A stretch of DNA of 64,000 bases from Pseudolactococcus piscium (GTDB lineage Bacteria > Bacillota > Bacilli > Lactobacillales > Streptococcaceae): the NCBI RefSeq assembly GCF_002441695.1, contig NZ_JXJW01000011.1:24277-88276 (forward strand), read 5' to 3'. This document shows, in pieces, positions 27,268-38,616 of this stretch; position 1 is the stretch's first letter; each line of letters begins with the position of its first letter. The notes beneath the pieces were generated by a model that was given only the letters and a program-made list of their open reading frames with translations, did no database searches and was not told where the DNA came from. The position numbers and the translations under genes are program-made.

Positions 27268-28770
27268 TTATTTAACTGTACGGATACGCATTGTATTTGT
27301 ACGGCCTGAACCTACTGGTACACCAGCAACGATGATGATATTGTCGCCAGATTCAACAAGACCTGATTCGATAGCAGCTTTTTCAGCAACTTCAAACATG
27401 TCATCAGTTGATGCAGGTTTTTCGTTCAAGATTGGGATAACGCCCCAGTTAATCATAAGTGATTTTTGAACTTTTTCATCCCAAGTAATTGCTAAGATAT
27501 CAGCATCAGGACGGTATTTAGAGATCAAACGGGCAGTTGAACCTGACTCAGTCAAGGCAACGATTAGTTTGATTTCCATAGAGTTAGTTGCATCTTTAAC
27601 AGCAGATGCCATAACTTCAGTCACGTTAGAACGGTCAAATTTATCAGTTGACAAACGGCCATATTCTTTCAAAAGTGCTTGTGCATTTTTGTCAACAGTT
27701 GCCATTGTACGTACTGATTCAACTGGGTATTTACCATTTGCTGATTCGCCAGAAAGCATTGTTGCATCTGTACCATCGATAACAGCGTTAAATACGTCAG
27801 AGATTTCTGAACGTGTTGCACGAGGTTTGTCAGTCATTGTTTCAAGCATGTTAGTTGCTGTGATAACAGCTTTACCAGCAGCATTTACTTTTTGAATGAT
27901 TTGTTTTTGGTAAACTGGTACCATTTCAAATGGTACTTCGATACCCATATCACCACGGGCAATCATGATACCTTCAGAGGCAGCAATGATTTCGTCGATA
28001 TTATCAATACCTTGTTGGTTTTCAATTTTAGGGAAAAGTTGAACGTGTGTGTTACCAGTTTCTTCTAAGATAGCACGAACTTCGTTAACATCTTTAGCAG
28101 AACGAACAAATGAGATCGCGATGAAGTTCAAACCTTGTTCCAAACCAAAACGGATGTCTGCGTTATCACGGTCAGCAAGTGCTGGGAAAGGAATTTTAGT
28201 GTTAGGGATGTTAACACCTTTTTGTTTAGCAATAACGCCATCATTTTGCACTTCAACTTCGAATTGACGCGTTGCAGCATCTTTACCAGCAACAGTTAAC
28301 CCAAGTTTACCATCATCGATAAGGATTGTTTGACCAATTTCAACGTTATCAAAAATGTCAAGACCACCAGCAACGTTCAAAGCGATAACATCTTTAGTAG
28401 ATTTTAGGCCTTGTTGTGTTGCAACACGGAGTAAGTCACCTGTATTGTATTCGAATTCTTTAGCTTCGCCTTCGAATAATTCAGTACGGATTTCTGGTCC
28501 TTTAGTGTCAAGTAAGAAACCAACTTTTTGGTTAGCAATTTCTTCTGCACGACGGACAACGTTCATACGATCGCCTTGCTCTTCATGGTCACCATGTGAG
28601 AAGTTGAAACGGAAAACATTTGCGCCTTCTTTGATTAATTGCGCAATTTTTTGCGCTGAAGCTTCTACATCGAGTTTTTCACCCCAGTAACCATCGTCAC
28701 CAAATTTTTTGCCACCACGGATTTCAACAGCTGGTCCAAGTGTTGCAACAATTTTTACACGTTTGTTCAT
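27268..28770 (-). CDS. pyk: Pyruvate kinase
   Basis: 500 aa: N-terminal RVKIVATLGPA, RFNFSHGDHEEQ, an ADP/PEP core with KIENQQGIDNID and MIARGDMGIEVPFE, TMTDKPRATRSE, GTDATMLSGESA, and a C-terminal domain without the extra PEP-utiliser fusion seen in bacilli. It converts PEP to pyruvate. It follows pfkA (118-bp gap) as in the lactococcal las operon, but here a terminator follows and no ldh is present. Confidence 0.97.
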   Translation of the reverse strand: MNKRVKIVATLGPAVEIRGGKKFGDDGYWGEKLDVEASAQKIAQLIKEGANVFRFNFSHGDHEEQGDRMNVVRRAEEIANQKVGFLLDTKGPEIRTELFEGEAKEFEYNTGDLLRVATQQGLKSTKDVIALNVAGGLDIFDNVEIGQTILIDDGKLGLTVAGKDAATRQFEVEVQNDGVIAKQKGVNIPNTKIPFPALADRDNADIRFGLEQGLNFIAISFVRSAKDVNEVRAILEETGNTHVQLFPKIENQQGIDNIDEIIAASEGIMIARGDMGIEVPFEMVPVYQKQIIQKVNAAGKAVITATNMLETMTDKPRATRSEISDVFNAVIDGTDATMLSGESANGKYPVESVRTMATVDKNAQALLKEYGRLSTDKFDRSNVTEVMASAVKDATNSMEIKLIVALTESGSTARLISKYRPDADILAITWDEKVQKSLMINWGVIPILNEKPASTDDMFEVAEKAAIESGLVESGDNIIIVAGVPVGSGRTNTMRIRTVK

Positions 28771-28888
28771 TTTAGTAGAACTCCTTCTAAATTAGATGGC
28801 TTTCGCCAATATATAGGACATCTCATATGAGGTATCCTTAGACTGCATATGCAGTTTTTAACTGATGTTTAGTGAAACTGTAAACCGA

Positions 28889-29896
<1,008 letters not shown>

Positions 29897-29932
29897 TTAA
29901 GTATCAATCCTCCAATGTTTTTTATCTTAATC

Positions 29933-29961
29933 ATTATACCACGTTTAAATATATTTTGTCA
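29933..29961 (-). promoter_or_regulatory. pfkA-pyk promoter
   Basis: TGACAA (29956-29961), 17 bp, then TATAAT with an upstream TGG (29933-29938): extended -10 promoter, 37 bp before pfkA. Confidence 0.75.
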
Positions 29962-29973
29962 GACAAAAAGTAA

Positions 29974-29987
29974 AGAAAACGTTTTCT
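29974..29987 (-). promoter_or_regulatory. cre site upstream of pfkA (CcpA activation)
   Basis: AGAAAACGTTTTCT, a near-perfect catabolite-responsive element, lies 12 bp upstream of the -35. That position is typical of CcpA activation of glycolytic genes. Confidence 0.75.
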
Positions 29988-30012
29988 ACTATTAAATAGA
30001 AGCCCATAGAAA

Positions 30013-30030
30013 AAGCGCTTTTACGCGCTT
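30013..30030 (-). terminator. Terminator of the LPXTG protein gene
   Basis: AAGCGC/GCGCTT with a 6-nt loop, followed by a T-run on the minus strand. Confidence 0.8.
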
Positions 30031-30088
30031 CCTTCCAATGTTGCATCTAATCAACACGATTAAACTATTCAATTTTTCACATGCTATT

Positions 30089-31519
30089 CTATTGCTTTGA
30101 GCTTCTGACATACAAAGTCGATATTATAGACGTACATATGACAAGGAAAAGGCCTAGCCCTAGGTAATTATCATTTTCATCACCCGTTTTAGGTAATAAA
30201 GCAGATGCTTTAGTTGTTTCAGTATTGAGTGTATTGGGTGTATCGTTTGGTATTGGAACTACTGGCTCAACTTTAATTTTTGTATAGACATACGTTACAG
30301 TTTGTATTTGATCCGTTAGTTTACCAGTCATATTGATTGGCAGTTTCGTCTCATCTAACGTGTAACCAGCAATCATAAGTTTATATTTATCAGTTGACGC
30401 GTCAAATGAACTGCCTACATTACCACTGATACTTTGGCTAGGCACATTTGGAATAGCTTGTCCCTGTTCATCAACATAATTAACAATGACACTTTGAGCA
30501 GTGGTAAGGTGATTCACGGGAATCTGATAGCTACCGCCATACGTGATGAATGCATTAGTAGTACTCGCAAATAAAGCAGGTACCATAGATTGTATGTTTA
30601 TCTTTTCTGTGTCTTTGGGTATGCTAGTAAAGATTATCCCCTGGTGTGTCATGTGATAATCAATTCCCTCTGAAAGAGAGGTCCATTCACCATTCTTGTC
30701 AATATAAGTAATAGATAAAGGTATGCTGGCATTTGATAGATCAGAAATAATCGGATTTCCCGATGTATCCTTTAAAAGTGTATCTGTATAGGCTATCTCT
30801 GACTCATTTGTGTCTTGAATCTCGATTGGGTTTAGCACTATGCTATCATTCGTTAAGATAGATAAATCATAGTTAACATTAACTTTAGATAGTTCCAATT
30901 CAGAATAATCAGTCATACCAATTGAATAGATACTCAGCATGTCAACATCCCAATTATCCATATCCTGACCTATCCCGACAAGTTCGTCTTTAGGACGATA
31001 AGACGTATAATTACCAATGTGAATATTATTAAATTTTCCTTTTGGCTTAATATATGGCAGAACATTTGACCGTGTAAATAATGTTGCATTATTGACCATC
31101 GTAATCTCTGGGATATCTGTCGCAATTATGTTAGCTATATCTAATGATTTCAAATTTACTGCCAACTCTAACCCCTTGAGATTTACTTGTGTATCTTCAG
31201 GGAGACTCTCCAAATCAATCCTTGTCACACTGGTCATATCTTCTTTGGTGACTTGGGATAAAGGTTTTTCAAGTAGGGTAGCAATAACGTTCTGCAGATT
31301 TTTATCTGGCATCCAAGCGTCTATCGTATCGGATGATAGTGGTTTGATAGGTTGATGACTTAGTGATGACGCTATTACTGTCTGTGGCGTTTTACTAGCA
31401 TTTAAAGCTGTAGTACCAGTAGTGTTATTCGCTAATTGACTATCTGCTAGAACAGGTATCTGGGACATACTTGACAGCAATAAACAAGACAGCAGACAAA
31501 ATCTAATTTTTCTTTTCAT
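30089..31519 (-). CDS. LPXTG-anchored surface protein with LRR-like and MucBP domains
   Basis: 476 aa: signal peptide (1-25, ending VLADS), an internalin-like LRR start (about 70-130: WMPDKNLQNVIATLLEK, LKGLELAVNLKSLDIANI), a central region with Ig/BspA-like strands, a MucBP repeat (about 340-415: VIVNYVDEQGQAIPN), and a sortase signal LPKTG followed by a hydrophobic stretch and RSSKQ tail. It is exported and covalently attached to the wall; LRR plus MucBP suggests adhesion to mucus or host glycans. It lies between nagA and pfkA with its own terminator. Confidence 0.85.
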   Translation of the reverse strand: MKRKIRFCLLSCLLLSSMSQIPVLADSQLANNTTGTTALNASKTPQTVIASSLSHQPIKPLSSDTIDAWMPDKNLQNVIATLLEKPLSQVTKEDMTSVTRIDLESLPEDTQVNLKGLELAVNLKSLDIANIIATDIPEITMVNNATLFTRSNVLPYIKPKGKFNNIHIGNYTSYRPKDELVGIGQDMDNWDVDMLSIYSIGMTDYSELELSKVNVNYDLSILTNDSIVLNPIEIQDTNESEIAYTDTLLKDTSGNPIISDLSNASIPLSITYIDKNGEWTSLSEGIDYHMTHQGIIFTSIPKDTEKINIQSMVPALFASTTNAFITYGGSYQIPVNHLTTAQSVIVNYVDEQGQAIPNVPSQSISGNVGSSFDASTDKYKLMIAGYTLDETKLPINMTGKLTDQIQTVTYVYTKIKVEPVVPIPNDTPNTLNTETTKASALLPKTGDENDNYLGLGLFLVICTSIISTLYVRSSKQ

Positions 31520-31587
31520 ACACTTCCTTTTAAAAATAGTAGGCGACTTGGTTTCCTATTGGTTGGTTACATGTTAGGGTATCCTAA

Positions 31588-32745
31588 TTAAACTGAATAG
31601 ACTTTTTGGCCATTCAAATAAGTTGCGGATAGCTCTAAATTAGGGTCTAGTACGATAAAGTCTGCATCAAATCCTGGCTTAATCCGACCACACTTATCAT
31701 CAATGCCAACAGATTTAGCTGGAATAAGCGACGCCATCATCACTGCTTCTTCTTGTGATGCAATCCCCCAATCAACAACATTTTTGATACCATCTTTTAG
31801 TTTCAAAATTGAGCCTGCGAGATTACCACCGTCTTTTAGTCTGGCTGTCCCATTTTCAACAATGACTGGATATTCGCCAAGCATATAATCACCATCAGGC
31901 TCTCCACCCGCACGCATGCAATCCGTAATCAAGGCGACATGGTCATGCCCTTTTTGTTTGATCAAGATATTACAGGCTTTTGGTACAACATGGTGCCCAT
32001 CACAAATTAACTCAGCATAAGTATGCGGGATTTCATAAACAGCACCAACCATGCCGAGTTCTCTGTGCGTCAACCCACGCATGCCATTATAGGCATGGAC
32101 CCAGATACTAGCACCTGCTTCAGCACCACGGACTGCTTGCTCATAAGTCGCATCTGAATGACCGAGCGCAACTTTTGTACCTGTTTCGACTACTTTTGCG
32201 ATAAACTCAGCACTACCATCTCGCTCTGGTGCAACAGCAATTTTTAAGAGCATGCCCTTTGCAGCCTCTTGCCAGCCCTGGAATTCTTCAAAGCTGGGAT
32301 TACGCATGTAGGCAGCATTTTGTGCACCTTTATATTTTTCAGTAAAGTAGGGACCTTCAAAGAAAATGCCTTGAATCTTAGCACCTGATGCCTCTGTATA
32401 GTGATCTCCAATCGTTTGACAGATGTCTCTGAGCTGTTCGTAGCTTGCCGTCAAAGCTGTCGGTAGAAAAGAGGTGACACCAGTTGATAATAAGGCATCA
32501 CTCATGGTATGGACAATCCCATCCTTATGATTATCCATCACATCAACACCCGCATAGCCATGAACATGTGTATCCACTAATCCTGGAGCTATGAACTTAC
32601 CACTATAATCTAACACAGTACTACCTTGTGCTACCTGTTCGACATGATTCCCAAATTTGCCATCGGCCGTTAGTTCTAAATAACCACCCATCTTACTTTC
32701 GTATGGATAGAAGAATTTATCAGCCTTTATATAAGTTGTTGTCAT
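31588..32745 (-). CDS. nagA: N-acetylglucosamine-6-phosphate deacetylase
   Basis: 385 aa amidohydrolase: metal-binding APGLVDTHVHGYAG, Glu in IFFEGPYF, GHSDATYEQ, HAYNGMRGLTHRE, and the catalytic Asp in ALITDCMRAGG. It converts GlcNAc-6-P to glucosamine-6-P and acetate. I place the start at ATG 32745, with AGAGGTG upstream, rather than the GTG three codons earlier. Monocistronic. Confidence 0.95.
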   Translation of the reverse strand: MTTTYIKADKFFYPYESKMGGYLELTADGKFGNHVEQVAQGSTVLDYSGKFIAPGLVDTHVHGYAGVDVMDNHKDGIVHTMSDALLSTGVTSFLPTALTASYEQLRDICQTIGDHYTEASGAKIQGIFFEGPYFTEKYKGAQNAAYMRNPSFEEFQGWQEAAKGMLLKIAVAPERDGSAEFIAKVVETGTKVALGHSDATYEQAVRGAEAGASIWVHAYNGMRGLTHRELGMVGAVYEIPHTYAELICDGHHVVPKACNILIKQKGHDHVALITDCMRAGGEPDGDYMLGEYPVIVENGTARLKDGGNLAGSILKLKDGIKNVVDWGIASQEEAVMMASLIPAKSVGIDDKCGRIKPGFDADFIVLDPNLELSATYLNGQKVYSV

Positions 32746-32844
32746 CAAGTACACCTCTTGCTTTCCTAATTTTATACCTCATTTTACACCTTTCTCTTGC
32801 CTTTGTCAAAAATGGTATAGTCCAATTAAAAAAGCAAGTATGGG

Positions 32845-34017
32845 CTACTCACTTTTTTCTTTATTTGACAAGGCTAACAATTTTGCCTTTATTTCTGCTT
32901 CTAGTTGACTTAACTCAACTTCACCTTGTCGACGTTTAATAGCACCTTCACGCTGGATGGTCATCGTTTCTTGGATCGTTTCTATCAAGTTAGCTTGTGT
33001 TGTTTTCAAGGTTTCAATATCAACAACACCACGCTCGTTCTCTCTTGCCGCCTCGATAGACGACTGTTTTAGCATCTCAGAATTTTTGGTTAATAGATCA
33101 TTTGTCGTATTAGACACAATCCGTTGACTGGTTAGGGCATCCTTTTGCTTCAAAAGCGTCAAAGCAATCGCAACCTGATTTTTCCATAAAGGAATAGCCG
33201 TATTAATTGATGTTTGGATTTTTTCAGCTAATTCTTGATTTGTATTTTGAATCATGCGGATTTGTGGTGCCTGCTGGATTGTAATTTGACGTGCTAATTT
33301 GAGGTCATATTGTCGCTTATCTAAGCGATTTTTGTAGTTTTCCAAATCAGAAATTTTCTGAACAGCAATGGCATTATCTGCCATGCTCTCAGCGTCTTTT
33401 TGTGCTTGGGGAATCGTAATCTCAGCCAGTTCTTTAATCTTTAACTCAGCACCAGCGATATAAACACTAAGGGCATGGAAGAAATCTAAATTTTCAGCAT
33501 ATAAGGTCTCAAGCGTCTTATTATCATCAAGTAAGCCTTTATATTCATGGCTCAACTTGATCGAAATTTTATCGATACCAGCGCCTAATTTTTGATATTT
33601 TTGCGTCACTTCAAAAATAGACTTTTTGACTTTACCGAACATTTTCTTGAAAAAGCCAGGATCTTCTGCCGCTAGGTCATTTGGATTTGATTCTTGTAAC
33701 TGATACATCAAATCAGTCAAGGCGCTGCCTACGTCACCTAAATCCTTAGTTTGTACCTTATTTAAGACTGATTGTGAAAAATCACCGATCTTTTTCTGTG
33801 CAAGTGCACCATACTCGATGACAGATTGGGCATTGTTTTCATCAAGAGATTTTGATAAAGCCTTTGCCTTGCCTAATTCTTCTTCAGTGAGCGTCGATAG
33901 GGCCGTTGCCTCAGGTGTTTGTGTTTCTGATATGACCTGTGCTTCTTGCACTGTAACGTCTGTCAATGTTTTATCCTGGTCAGCAAGCATTAACTCGTCT
34001 AATAACTCATTAGCCAT
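32845..34017 (-). CDS. telA: TelA/YceH-like toxic anion resistance protein
   Basis: 390 aa, largely helical and coiled-coil: FFKKMFGKVKKSIFEVTQKYQ, LAEITIPQAQKDAESMADNA, TINTAIPLWKNQVAIALTLLKQK and VVDIETLKTTQANLIETIQET are conserved TelA blocks. Implicated in tellurite and other anion or antibiotic tolerance; mechanism unclear. ATG at 34017 follows GAGGTGG; it overlaps the xpaC stop, so the two are translationally coupled. Confidence 0.9.
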   Translation of the reverse strand: MANELLDELMLADQDKTLTDVTVQEAQVISETQTPEATALSTLTEEELGKAKALSKSLDENNAQSVIEYGALAQKKIGDFSQSVLNKVQTKDLGDVGSALTDLMYQLQESNPNDLAAEDPGFFKKMFGKVKKSIFEVTQKYQKLGAGIDKISIKLSHEYKGLLDDNKTLETLYAENLDFFHALSVYIAGAELKIKELAEITIPQAQKDAESMADNAIAVQKISDLENYKNRLDKRQYDLKLARQITIQQAPQIRMIQNTNQELAEKIQTSINTAIPLWKNQVAIALTLLKQKDALTSQRIVSNTTNDLLTKNSEMLKQSSIEAARENERGVVDIETLKTTQANLIETIQETMTIQREGAIKRRQGEVELSQLEAEIKAKLLALSNKEKSE

Positions 34018-34522
34018 TTTCCACCTCATTCTTAATTGTTTCGATATCCTCAGATATAGTTAGCGCATAAAGGCCAGCGATTTTTTCAGACAATGCTCTA
34101 ATGACTTTTTGACTGTCGACTAATAAGGCTTGATCTAATTTATCAACAGCCTTAATATTTTGATACGTCTCGATCAAGTCAAGCATGGTCGGCAAATGCT
34201 TATACAAAAAATCATTATTTGACAAGGCAATTTTGGGCCTTTTGACGATTAGCTGAAATAGTTTTTTAGCACTATCAAGCCCACCTGTCACCTGTTCAAT
34301 GACTTGTAAGGCAGCATCCTCTTTTACAGCAATCTCCCATTGCTTAATTTGATCTTTGGCATCTTGCATGGTTTGACGAAAAATGACAATGTCCTGATCA
34401 GACAATCCCGCCTTGTGATAGGTTTTGATTAACTTTGGATTTTTTTTATCATTTTTATAATCATGTATCAACCAAATAATAAGTAGAACGACGATTAACA
34501 TCAATATTATTATTATATTCAT
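34010..34522 (-). CDS. xpaC: XpaC-like 5-bromo-4-chloroindolyl phosphate hydrolysis protein
   Basis: 170 aa with an N-terminal membrane helix (about 2-20, IIIILMLIVVLLIIWLI) and a soluble helical region. XpaC family proteins are usually found just before telA, as here. The name comes from an indirect phosphatase phenotype; the true role is unknown but may be linked to envelope stress with TelA. Confidence 0.78.
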   Translation of the reverse strand: MNIIIILMLIVVLLIIWLIHDYKNDKKNPKLIKTYHKAGLSDQDIVIFRQTMQDAKDQIKQWEIAVKEDAALQVIEQVTGGLDSAKKLFQLIVKRPKIALSNNDFLYKHLPTMLDLIETYQNIKAVDKLDQALLVDSQKVIRALSEKIAGLYALTISEDIETIKNEVENG

Positions 34523-34619
34523 ACCCCTATTTTATCACAAATTTGCTTGCGATTCTCAGTCTAGAGTATGATTTTAAAATAGAATATGTTAAAATGAGAT
34601 GAATACAATTGGAGGTATT

Positions 34620-35657
34620 ATGTCTCAAAAGAAAATCTTAGTTCTCGGTCCTGGATCATGGGGAACAGCTTTATCACAAGTCCTTAATGATAATGGTCAT
34701 GACGTTCGTATCTGGGGGAATAACCCACAACAGATTTCTGAAATCAATACAAAGCATACCAATACACTATATTTCAAAGATGTTGTCTTAGATAGTAAAA
34801 TTGTCGGCTATGACGACTTAGCGCTTGCCCTTACTGATGTTGAAGCGATTTTATTTGTCGTCCCAACTAGTGTAACGCGATTAGTGGCTAAACAAGTTGC
34901 CCAACTACTCGATCATAAAGTGGTTGTCATGCATGCTTCAAAAGGGCTTGAGCAAGGTACACACGAGCGGATATCGACCATCTTAGAGGAAGAAATCCCT
35001 CAAGAACTTCGCTCAGAGATTGTTGTCGTATCTGGACCATCTCATGCTGAAGAAACGATTGTACGTGATTTAACCTTGATTACAGCTGCTTCTAAACAAC
35101 TTGAAGATGCTAAATATGTCCAAGCGTTATTTAGTAATGATTACTTCCGTCTCTACACAAACGATGACGTGATTGGTGTGGAAACTGCAGCAGCACTTAA
35201 AAATGTCATTGCTGTTGGGGCGGGCGCATTACATGGTCTGGGCTTTGGTGATAATGCAAAAGCTGCCATTATTACGCGTGGTCTTGCAGAAATTACAAGA
35301 CTGGGTGTTGCCATGGGTGCAAATCCGATGACTTACATCGGCTTGTCAGGTGTCGGTGATTTGATCGTCACAGGTACTTCTATTCACTCACGAAACTGGC
35401 GTGCTGGTGATGCGCTTGGACGTGGAGAAAAAATAGCCGATATTGAAGCGAATATGGGGATGGTCATTGAGGGGGTATCAACAACCAAAGTTGCCTATGA
35501 ACTAGCCCAAATGTTAAAGATTGACATGCCAATTGTCAATGCCATTTATAGTGTGATATATGAAGGAGCTGAAATCAAGAATAGTATCATTCAGCTCATG
35601 CGTCGAGAAGGTCGTCCGGAAAACGAGTATATTATTGAAATTAAAGGGAAAAATTAA
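34620..35657 (+). CDS. gpsA: NAD(P)-dependent glycerol-3-phosphate dehydrogenase
   Basis: 345 aa: Rossmann [66 protein letters not shown] (substrate and catalytic Lys), [11 protein letters not shown]. It makes sn-glycerol-3-phosphate for phospholipids. The ATG at 34620 has GGAGG at good spacing. One base separates it from galU, a conserved pair. Confidence 0.96.
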   Translation: MSQKKILVLGPGSWGTALSQVLNDNGHDVRIWGNNPQQISEINTKHTNTLYFKDVVLDSKIVGYDDLALALTDVEAILFVVPTSVTRLVAKQVAQLLDHKVVVMHASKGLEQGTHERISTILEEEIPQELRSEIVVVSGPSHAEETIVRDLTLITAASKQLEDAKYVQALFSNDYFRLYTNDDVIGVETAAALKNVIAVGAGALHGLGFGDNAKAAIITRGLAEITRLGVAMGANPMTYIGLSGVGDLIVTGTSIHSRNWRAGDALGRGEKIADIEANMGMVIEGVSTTKVAYELAQMLKIDMPIVNAIYSVIYEGAEIKNSIIQLMRREGRPENEYIIEIKGKN

Positions 35658-35658
35658 G

Positions 35659-36582
35659 ATGAAAAATGAACAGCAAGCTGTTAAAGTCAAGAAAGCGGTA
35701 ATCCCTGCAGCAGGTCTTGGTACACGTTTTTTACCCGCGACTAAGGCGATTGCTAAAGAGATGCTACCGATAGTTGATAAGCCAACAATCCAGTTTATTG
35801 TTGAGGAAGCACTTAAATCTGGTATTGAGGATATCTTGATCGTCACAGGTAAAGCCAAACGACCTATCGAAGACCATTTTGACTCAAATATTGAACTTGA
35901 GATGGCCTTAAAGGCGAAGGGTAAAGATGATCTCTTAAAACTTGTTGAAGAGACGACAGATATTAATTTACATTTCATTCGTCAAAGCCACCCAATGGGC
36001 CTAGGCCATGCTGTACTTCAAGCTAAAGCCTTCATAGGTGATGAACCTTTTGTTGTCATGCTTGGCGATGACTTGATGGAGTCTGACATTCCCTTAACGA
36101 AGCAACTGATTACTGACTATGAGAAAACGCATGCCTCTACGATTGCTGTCATGAAAGTACCACATCAAGATGTTGACAAATATGGTGTCATTGCACCCGA
36201 AGGCGAAGTCGAAAAAGGCTTGTATAACGTTGCTAATTTCGTTGAAAAACCTGCAATTGAAGATGCACCTAGTGATCTTGCCATCATCGGTCGTTATTTA
36301 TTAACACCTGAAATATTCAGTATTCTAGAAACACAAAAACCTGGTGCTGGAAATGAAATTCAACTAACAGATGCAATCGAGAGATTAAATAAAACACAAC
36401 GCGTTTTTGCTCGTGAATTTAAAGGCAAACGTTATGACGTTGGCGATAAGTTCGGCTTTGTCGAAACAACGATAGAATATGGCTTAACACACCCGCAAAT
36501 CAAAGATGCTTTACATGATTATATTATCAAAAAAGCAAAAGAACTTGAGGCTACAAGTAAAATAAGTACAAAGAAAAGCTAA
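35659..36582 (+). CDS. galU: UTP-glucose-1-phosphate uridylyltransferase
   Basis: 307 aa: [20 protein letters not shown] nucleotide-binding N-terminus, [33 protein letters not shown], and [15 protein letters not shown]. It makes UDP-glucose for galactose metabolism, teichoic acid and capsule. AAAGGGA lies before the ATG; the terminator is at 36589-36608. GalU would feed GalE (49.4 kb). Confidence 0.96.
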   Translation: MKNEQQAVKVKKAVIPAAGLGTRFLPATKAIAKEMLPIVDKPTIQFIVEEALKSGIEDILIVTGKAKRPIEDHFDSNIELEMALKAKGKDDLLKLVEETTDINLHFIRQSHPMGLGHAVLQAKAFIGDEPFVVMLGDDLMESDIPLTKQLITDYEKTHASTIAVMKVPHQDVDKYGVIAPEGEVEKGLYNVANFVEKPAIEDAPSDLAIIGRYLLTPEIFSILETQKPGAGNEIQLTDAIERLNKTQRVFAREFKGKRYDVGDKFGFVETTIEYGLTHPQIKDALHDYIIKKAKELEATSKISTKKS

Positions 36583-36588
36583 TGATCT

Positions 36589-36608
36589 AGCGTTCCGTGA
36601 GGGGCGCT
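36589..36608 (+). terminator. Terminator of gpsA-galU
   Basis: AGCGTTCC and GGGGCGCT around a GTGA loop (two G-T pairs), followed by TTTCTT. Confidence 0.75.
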
Positions 36609-36698
36609 TTTCTTATCGTTTGTTGCTAACTAGCTTTTTGCCCAGTCGCCACTTAAAACTTTTAAGCAAAAATCTATAAAACATGATAAAATGGAGTA

Positions 36699-37130
36699 AT
36701 GAAAGCATCCACGGGCATCTTTAAAAAAGCAAAGCATTTACAGATGAAACCAGTCGATTTCATCTTGATAATCCTATTAATGATTGCAAGCTTTTCTCCT
36801 TTCTTATTACTAAGGGGAAATCAACAACCAGGACAAATTGCGCAACTTCGGGTTAATAGTCAGGTCGTTAAAACATTTGATTTAGGTAAAGACCAGACCT
36901 ATACTTACCGCGACGTAGCCCATGATGACATCAACAAAATAGAAGTACGTGATGGGCAAATTGCTATTGTTTATGCCAACTGCGGCGATCAGATTTGTGT
37001 TCGCAAGGGTTATATCGGTAAAACTGGCCAAACCATCGTGTGTTTACCTCATCGCTTAGTCATTGAAATCATGGGTGCAACCGATGAAAAGGGTAAAGAT
37101 AAAAAAGATAGGATAGTAGATTACCAATGA
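36699..37130 (+). CDS. eetA: EetA-like NusG domain II membrane protein
   Basis: 143 aa: one N-terminal membrane helix (about 19-38) then an extracellular NusG_II domain with QVVKTFDLG, then YANCGDQICVRKGYIGKTG and IVCLPHRLVIEI. This arrangement and its pairing with a Gx transporter and a polyprenyl synthase match EetA of the flavin-based extracellular electron transfer locus in Listeria and lactobacilli. It probably takes part in flavinylation or electron transfer outside the membrane. Overlaps the next gene by 4 bp. Confidence 0.75.
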   Translation: MKASTGIFKKAKHLQMKPVDFILIILLMIASFSPFLLLRGNQQPGQIAQLRVNSQVVKTFDLGKDQTYTYRDVAHDDINKIEVRDGQIAIVYANCGDQICVRKGYIGKTGQTIVCLPHRLVIEIMGATDEKGKDKKDRIVDYQ

Positions 37131-37675
37131 CACAACATCAGCTACATCGACTTGTCTACATTGCTTTACTGACAGCTACGGCAACCATTATTGGTATCGT
37201 CGAAACCTTATTCCCATCACCATTTGCATTTGCACCTGGTGCCAAACTAGGGTTTAGTAATCTTGTTGTCTTAATGGCAATTTTTACACTAAAAAAATCC
37301 GATGTCATCATTTTGATGATCTTAAAATTGCTGCTTACTGCCTTATTTACCGGATTTTCTGTCTTCTTGTATAGTCTTTCTGGTGGGATATTATCCCTTC
37401 TAGCCATGTATCTCATCAAACTCTTGGGCCCAAAACTAGTCAGTCTGATAGGTATCTCATTAGCAGGCGGTTTTTTTCATAATGTCGGTCAGCTTGTAAT
37501 GGCAACATTTATTTCTCAGACACCTGCAGTACTTTTGTATTTACCATGGCTCGCTTTTTTCGGTCTTTTGGCTGGATTTTTTATAGGCGTAGCTGCTAAC
37601 TCTCTACTTTATAAGATTAAACCGATCAATGATTTATTTGTAAAAGAAAATAAAATTTGGATGACAGACCTATGA
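37127..37675 (+). CDS. eetB: EetB-like Gx transporter family protein
   Basis: 182 aa, about five to six membrane helices, with ETLFPSPFAFAPGAKLGFSN and GGILSLLAMYLIKL typical of the Gx/heptaprenyl-synthase-component-I (COG4769) family, called EetB in EET loci. The exact substrate is not settled. It overlaps eetA and dmkB by 4 bp on both sides (ATGA). Confidence 0.78.
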   Translation: MTQHQLHRLVYIALLTATATIIGIVETLFPSPFAFAPGAKLGFSNLVVLMAIFTLKKSDVIILMILKLLLTALFTGFSVFLYSLSGGILSLLAMYLIKLLGPKLVSLIGISLAGGFFHNVGQLVMATFISQTPAVLLYLPWLAFFGLLAGFFIGVAANSLLYKIKPINDLFVKENKIWMTDL

Positions 37676-38616
37676 CTTTTTGGAATACATATCCCCAACT
37701 TGCTAAGCAACTTGATATCGTTCATGAAACGATGACTGATGCCATTAAAGTAAAAAATCCTCAGACGCAGCAAGCGATTTTAAGCTTGTTAGCTTCTGGT
37801 GGCAAGATGCTCCGCCCAGCTTATCTGCTGCTATTTTCTGACTTCACAACCTTAGACTCAGACAAAAGAATCGCCTTAGCCAGTTCAATAGAACTGCTAC
37901 ATACGGCAACACTTGTCCATGATGATATCATTGATGAAGCTGAAACACGACGGGGTGTCCCAACGATTTCCCACCTCTATGGTAATGAAGTTGCTGTCTA
38001 TGCTGGTGATTATTTATTTATTGCTGTCTTTAAATTAATGATTAAACACGCCTTAGATATGTCAAATCTATCCAACCGAATTGATGCCATGGAAACCGTA
38101 CTTAATGGTGAACTTGGTCAGATGAATTTGCGTTTCAACACGGATCAAACCATTTCAGACTATCTAGCAAATATTTCTGGGAAAACGGCTGAGTTATTTG
38201 CACAAGCCTGTGCTGTCTCTCTTTTTGCAGATGGACAAATAATGCTTGCTAAGCGTGCCTATGATATTGGACTTAATATCGGTATAGCCTTCCAAATTAT
38301 GGATGATTATCTAGATTACACAACAGAAAGTCAAACCTTTGGCAAACCTGTACTGACAGATATCAAACAAGGCATCTATTCTGCACCTGTTTTATTTGCC
38401 ATAGCTGCCGACGCTAATGTAGCTGATCTATTAGCACAAGAAGCTTATGATCAAGTGTTTACGATTATTCATGGGACACATGCCTTAGATAAAACCTATG
38501 CACTAGCTAAAAAACATACTGATAAGGCATTGAAACTGATCCAAAAATTACCAGATATCCCTGCTAAATCTGATATCCATATGATTACGAAAACCCTACT
38601 AGAAAGACAATTATGA
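37672..38616 (+). CDS. dmkB: Polyprenyl diphosphate synthase (DmkB/HepT-like)
   Basis: 314 aa from ATG 37672: [13 protein letters not shown], first Asp-rich motif [20 protein letters not shown], second motif IMDDYLDY. It makes a long-chain isoprenoid diphosphate for (demethyl)menaquinone. Clustering with eetA and eetB suggests the quinone serves extracellular electron transfer or respiration. Confidence 0.9.
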   Translation: MTFWNTYPQLAKQLDIVHETMTDAIKVKNPQTQQAILSLLASGGKMLRPAYLLLFSDFTTLDSDKRIALASSIELLHTATLVHDDIIDEAETRRGVPTISHLYGNEVAVYAGDYLFIAVFKLMIKHALDMSNLSNRIDAMETVLNGELGQMNLRFNTDQTISDYLANISGKTAELFAQACAVSLFADGQIMLAKRAYDIGLNIGIAFQIMDDYLDYTTESQTFGKPVLTDIKQGIYSAPVLFAIAADANVADLLAQEAYDQVFTIIHGTHALDKTYALAKKHTDKALKLIQKLPDIPAKSDIHMITKTLLERQL

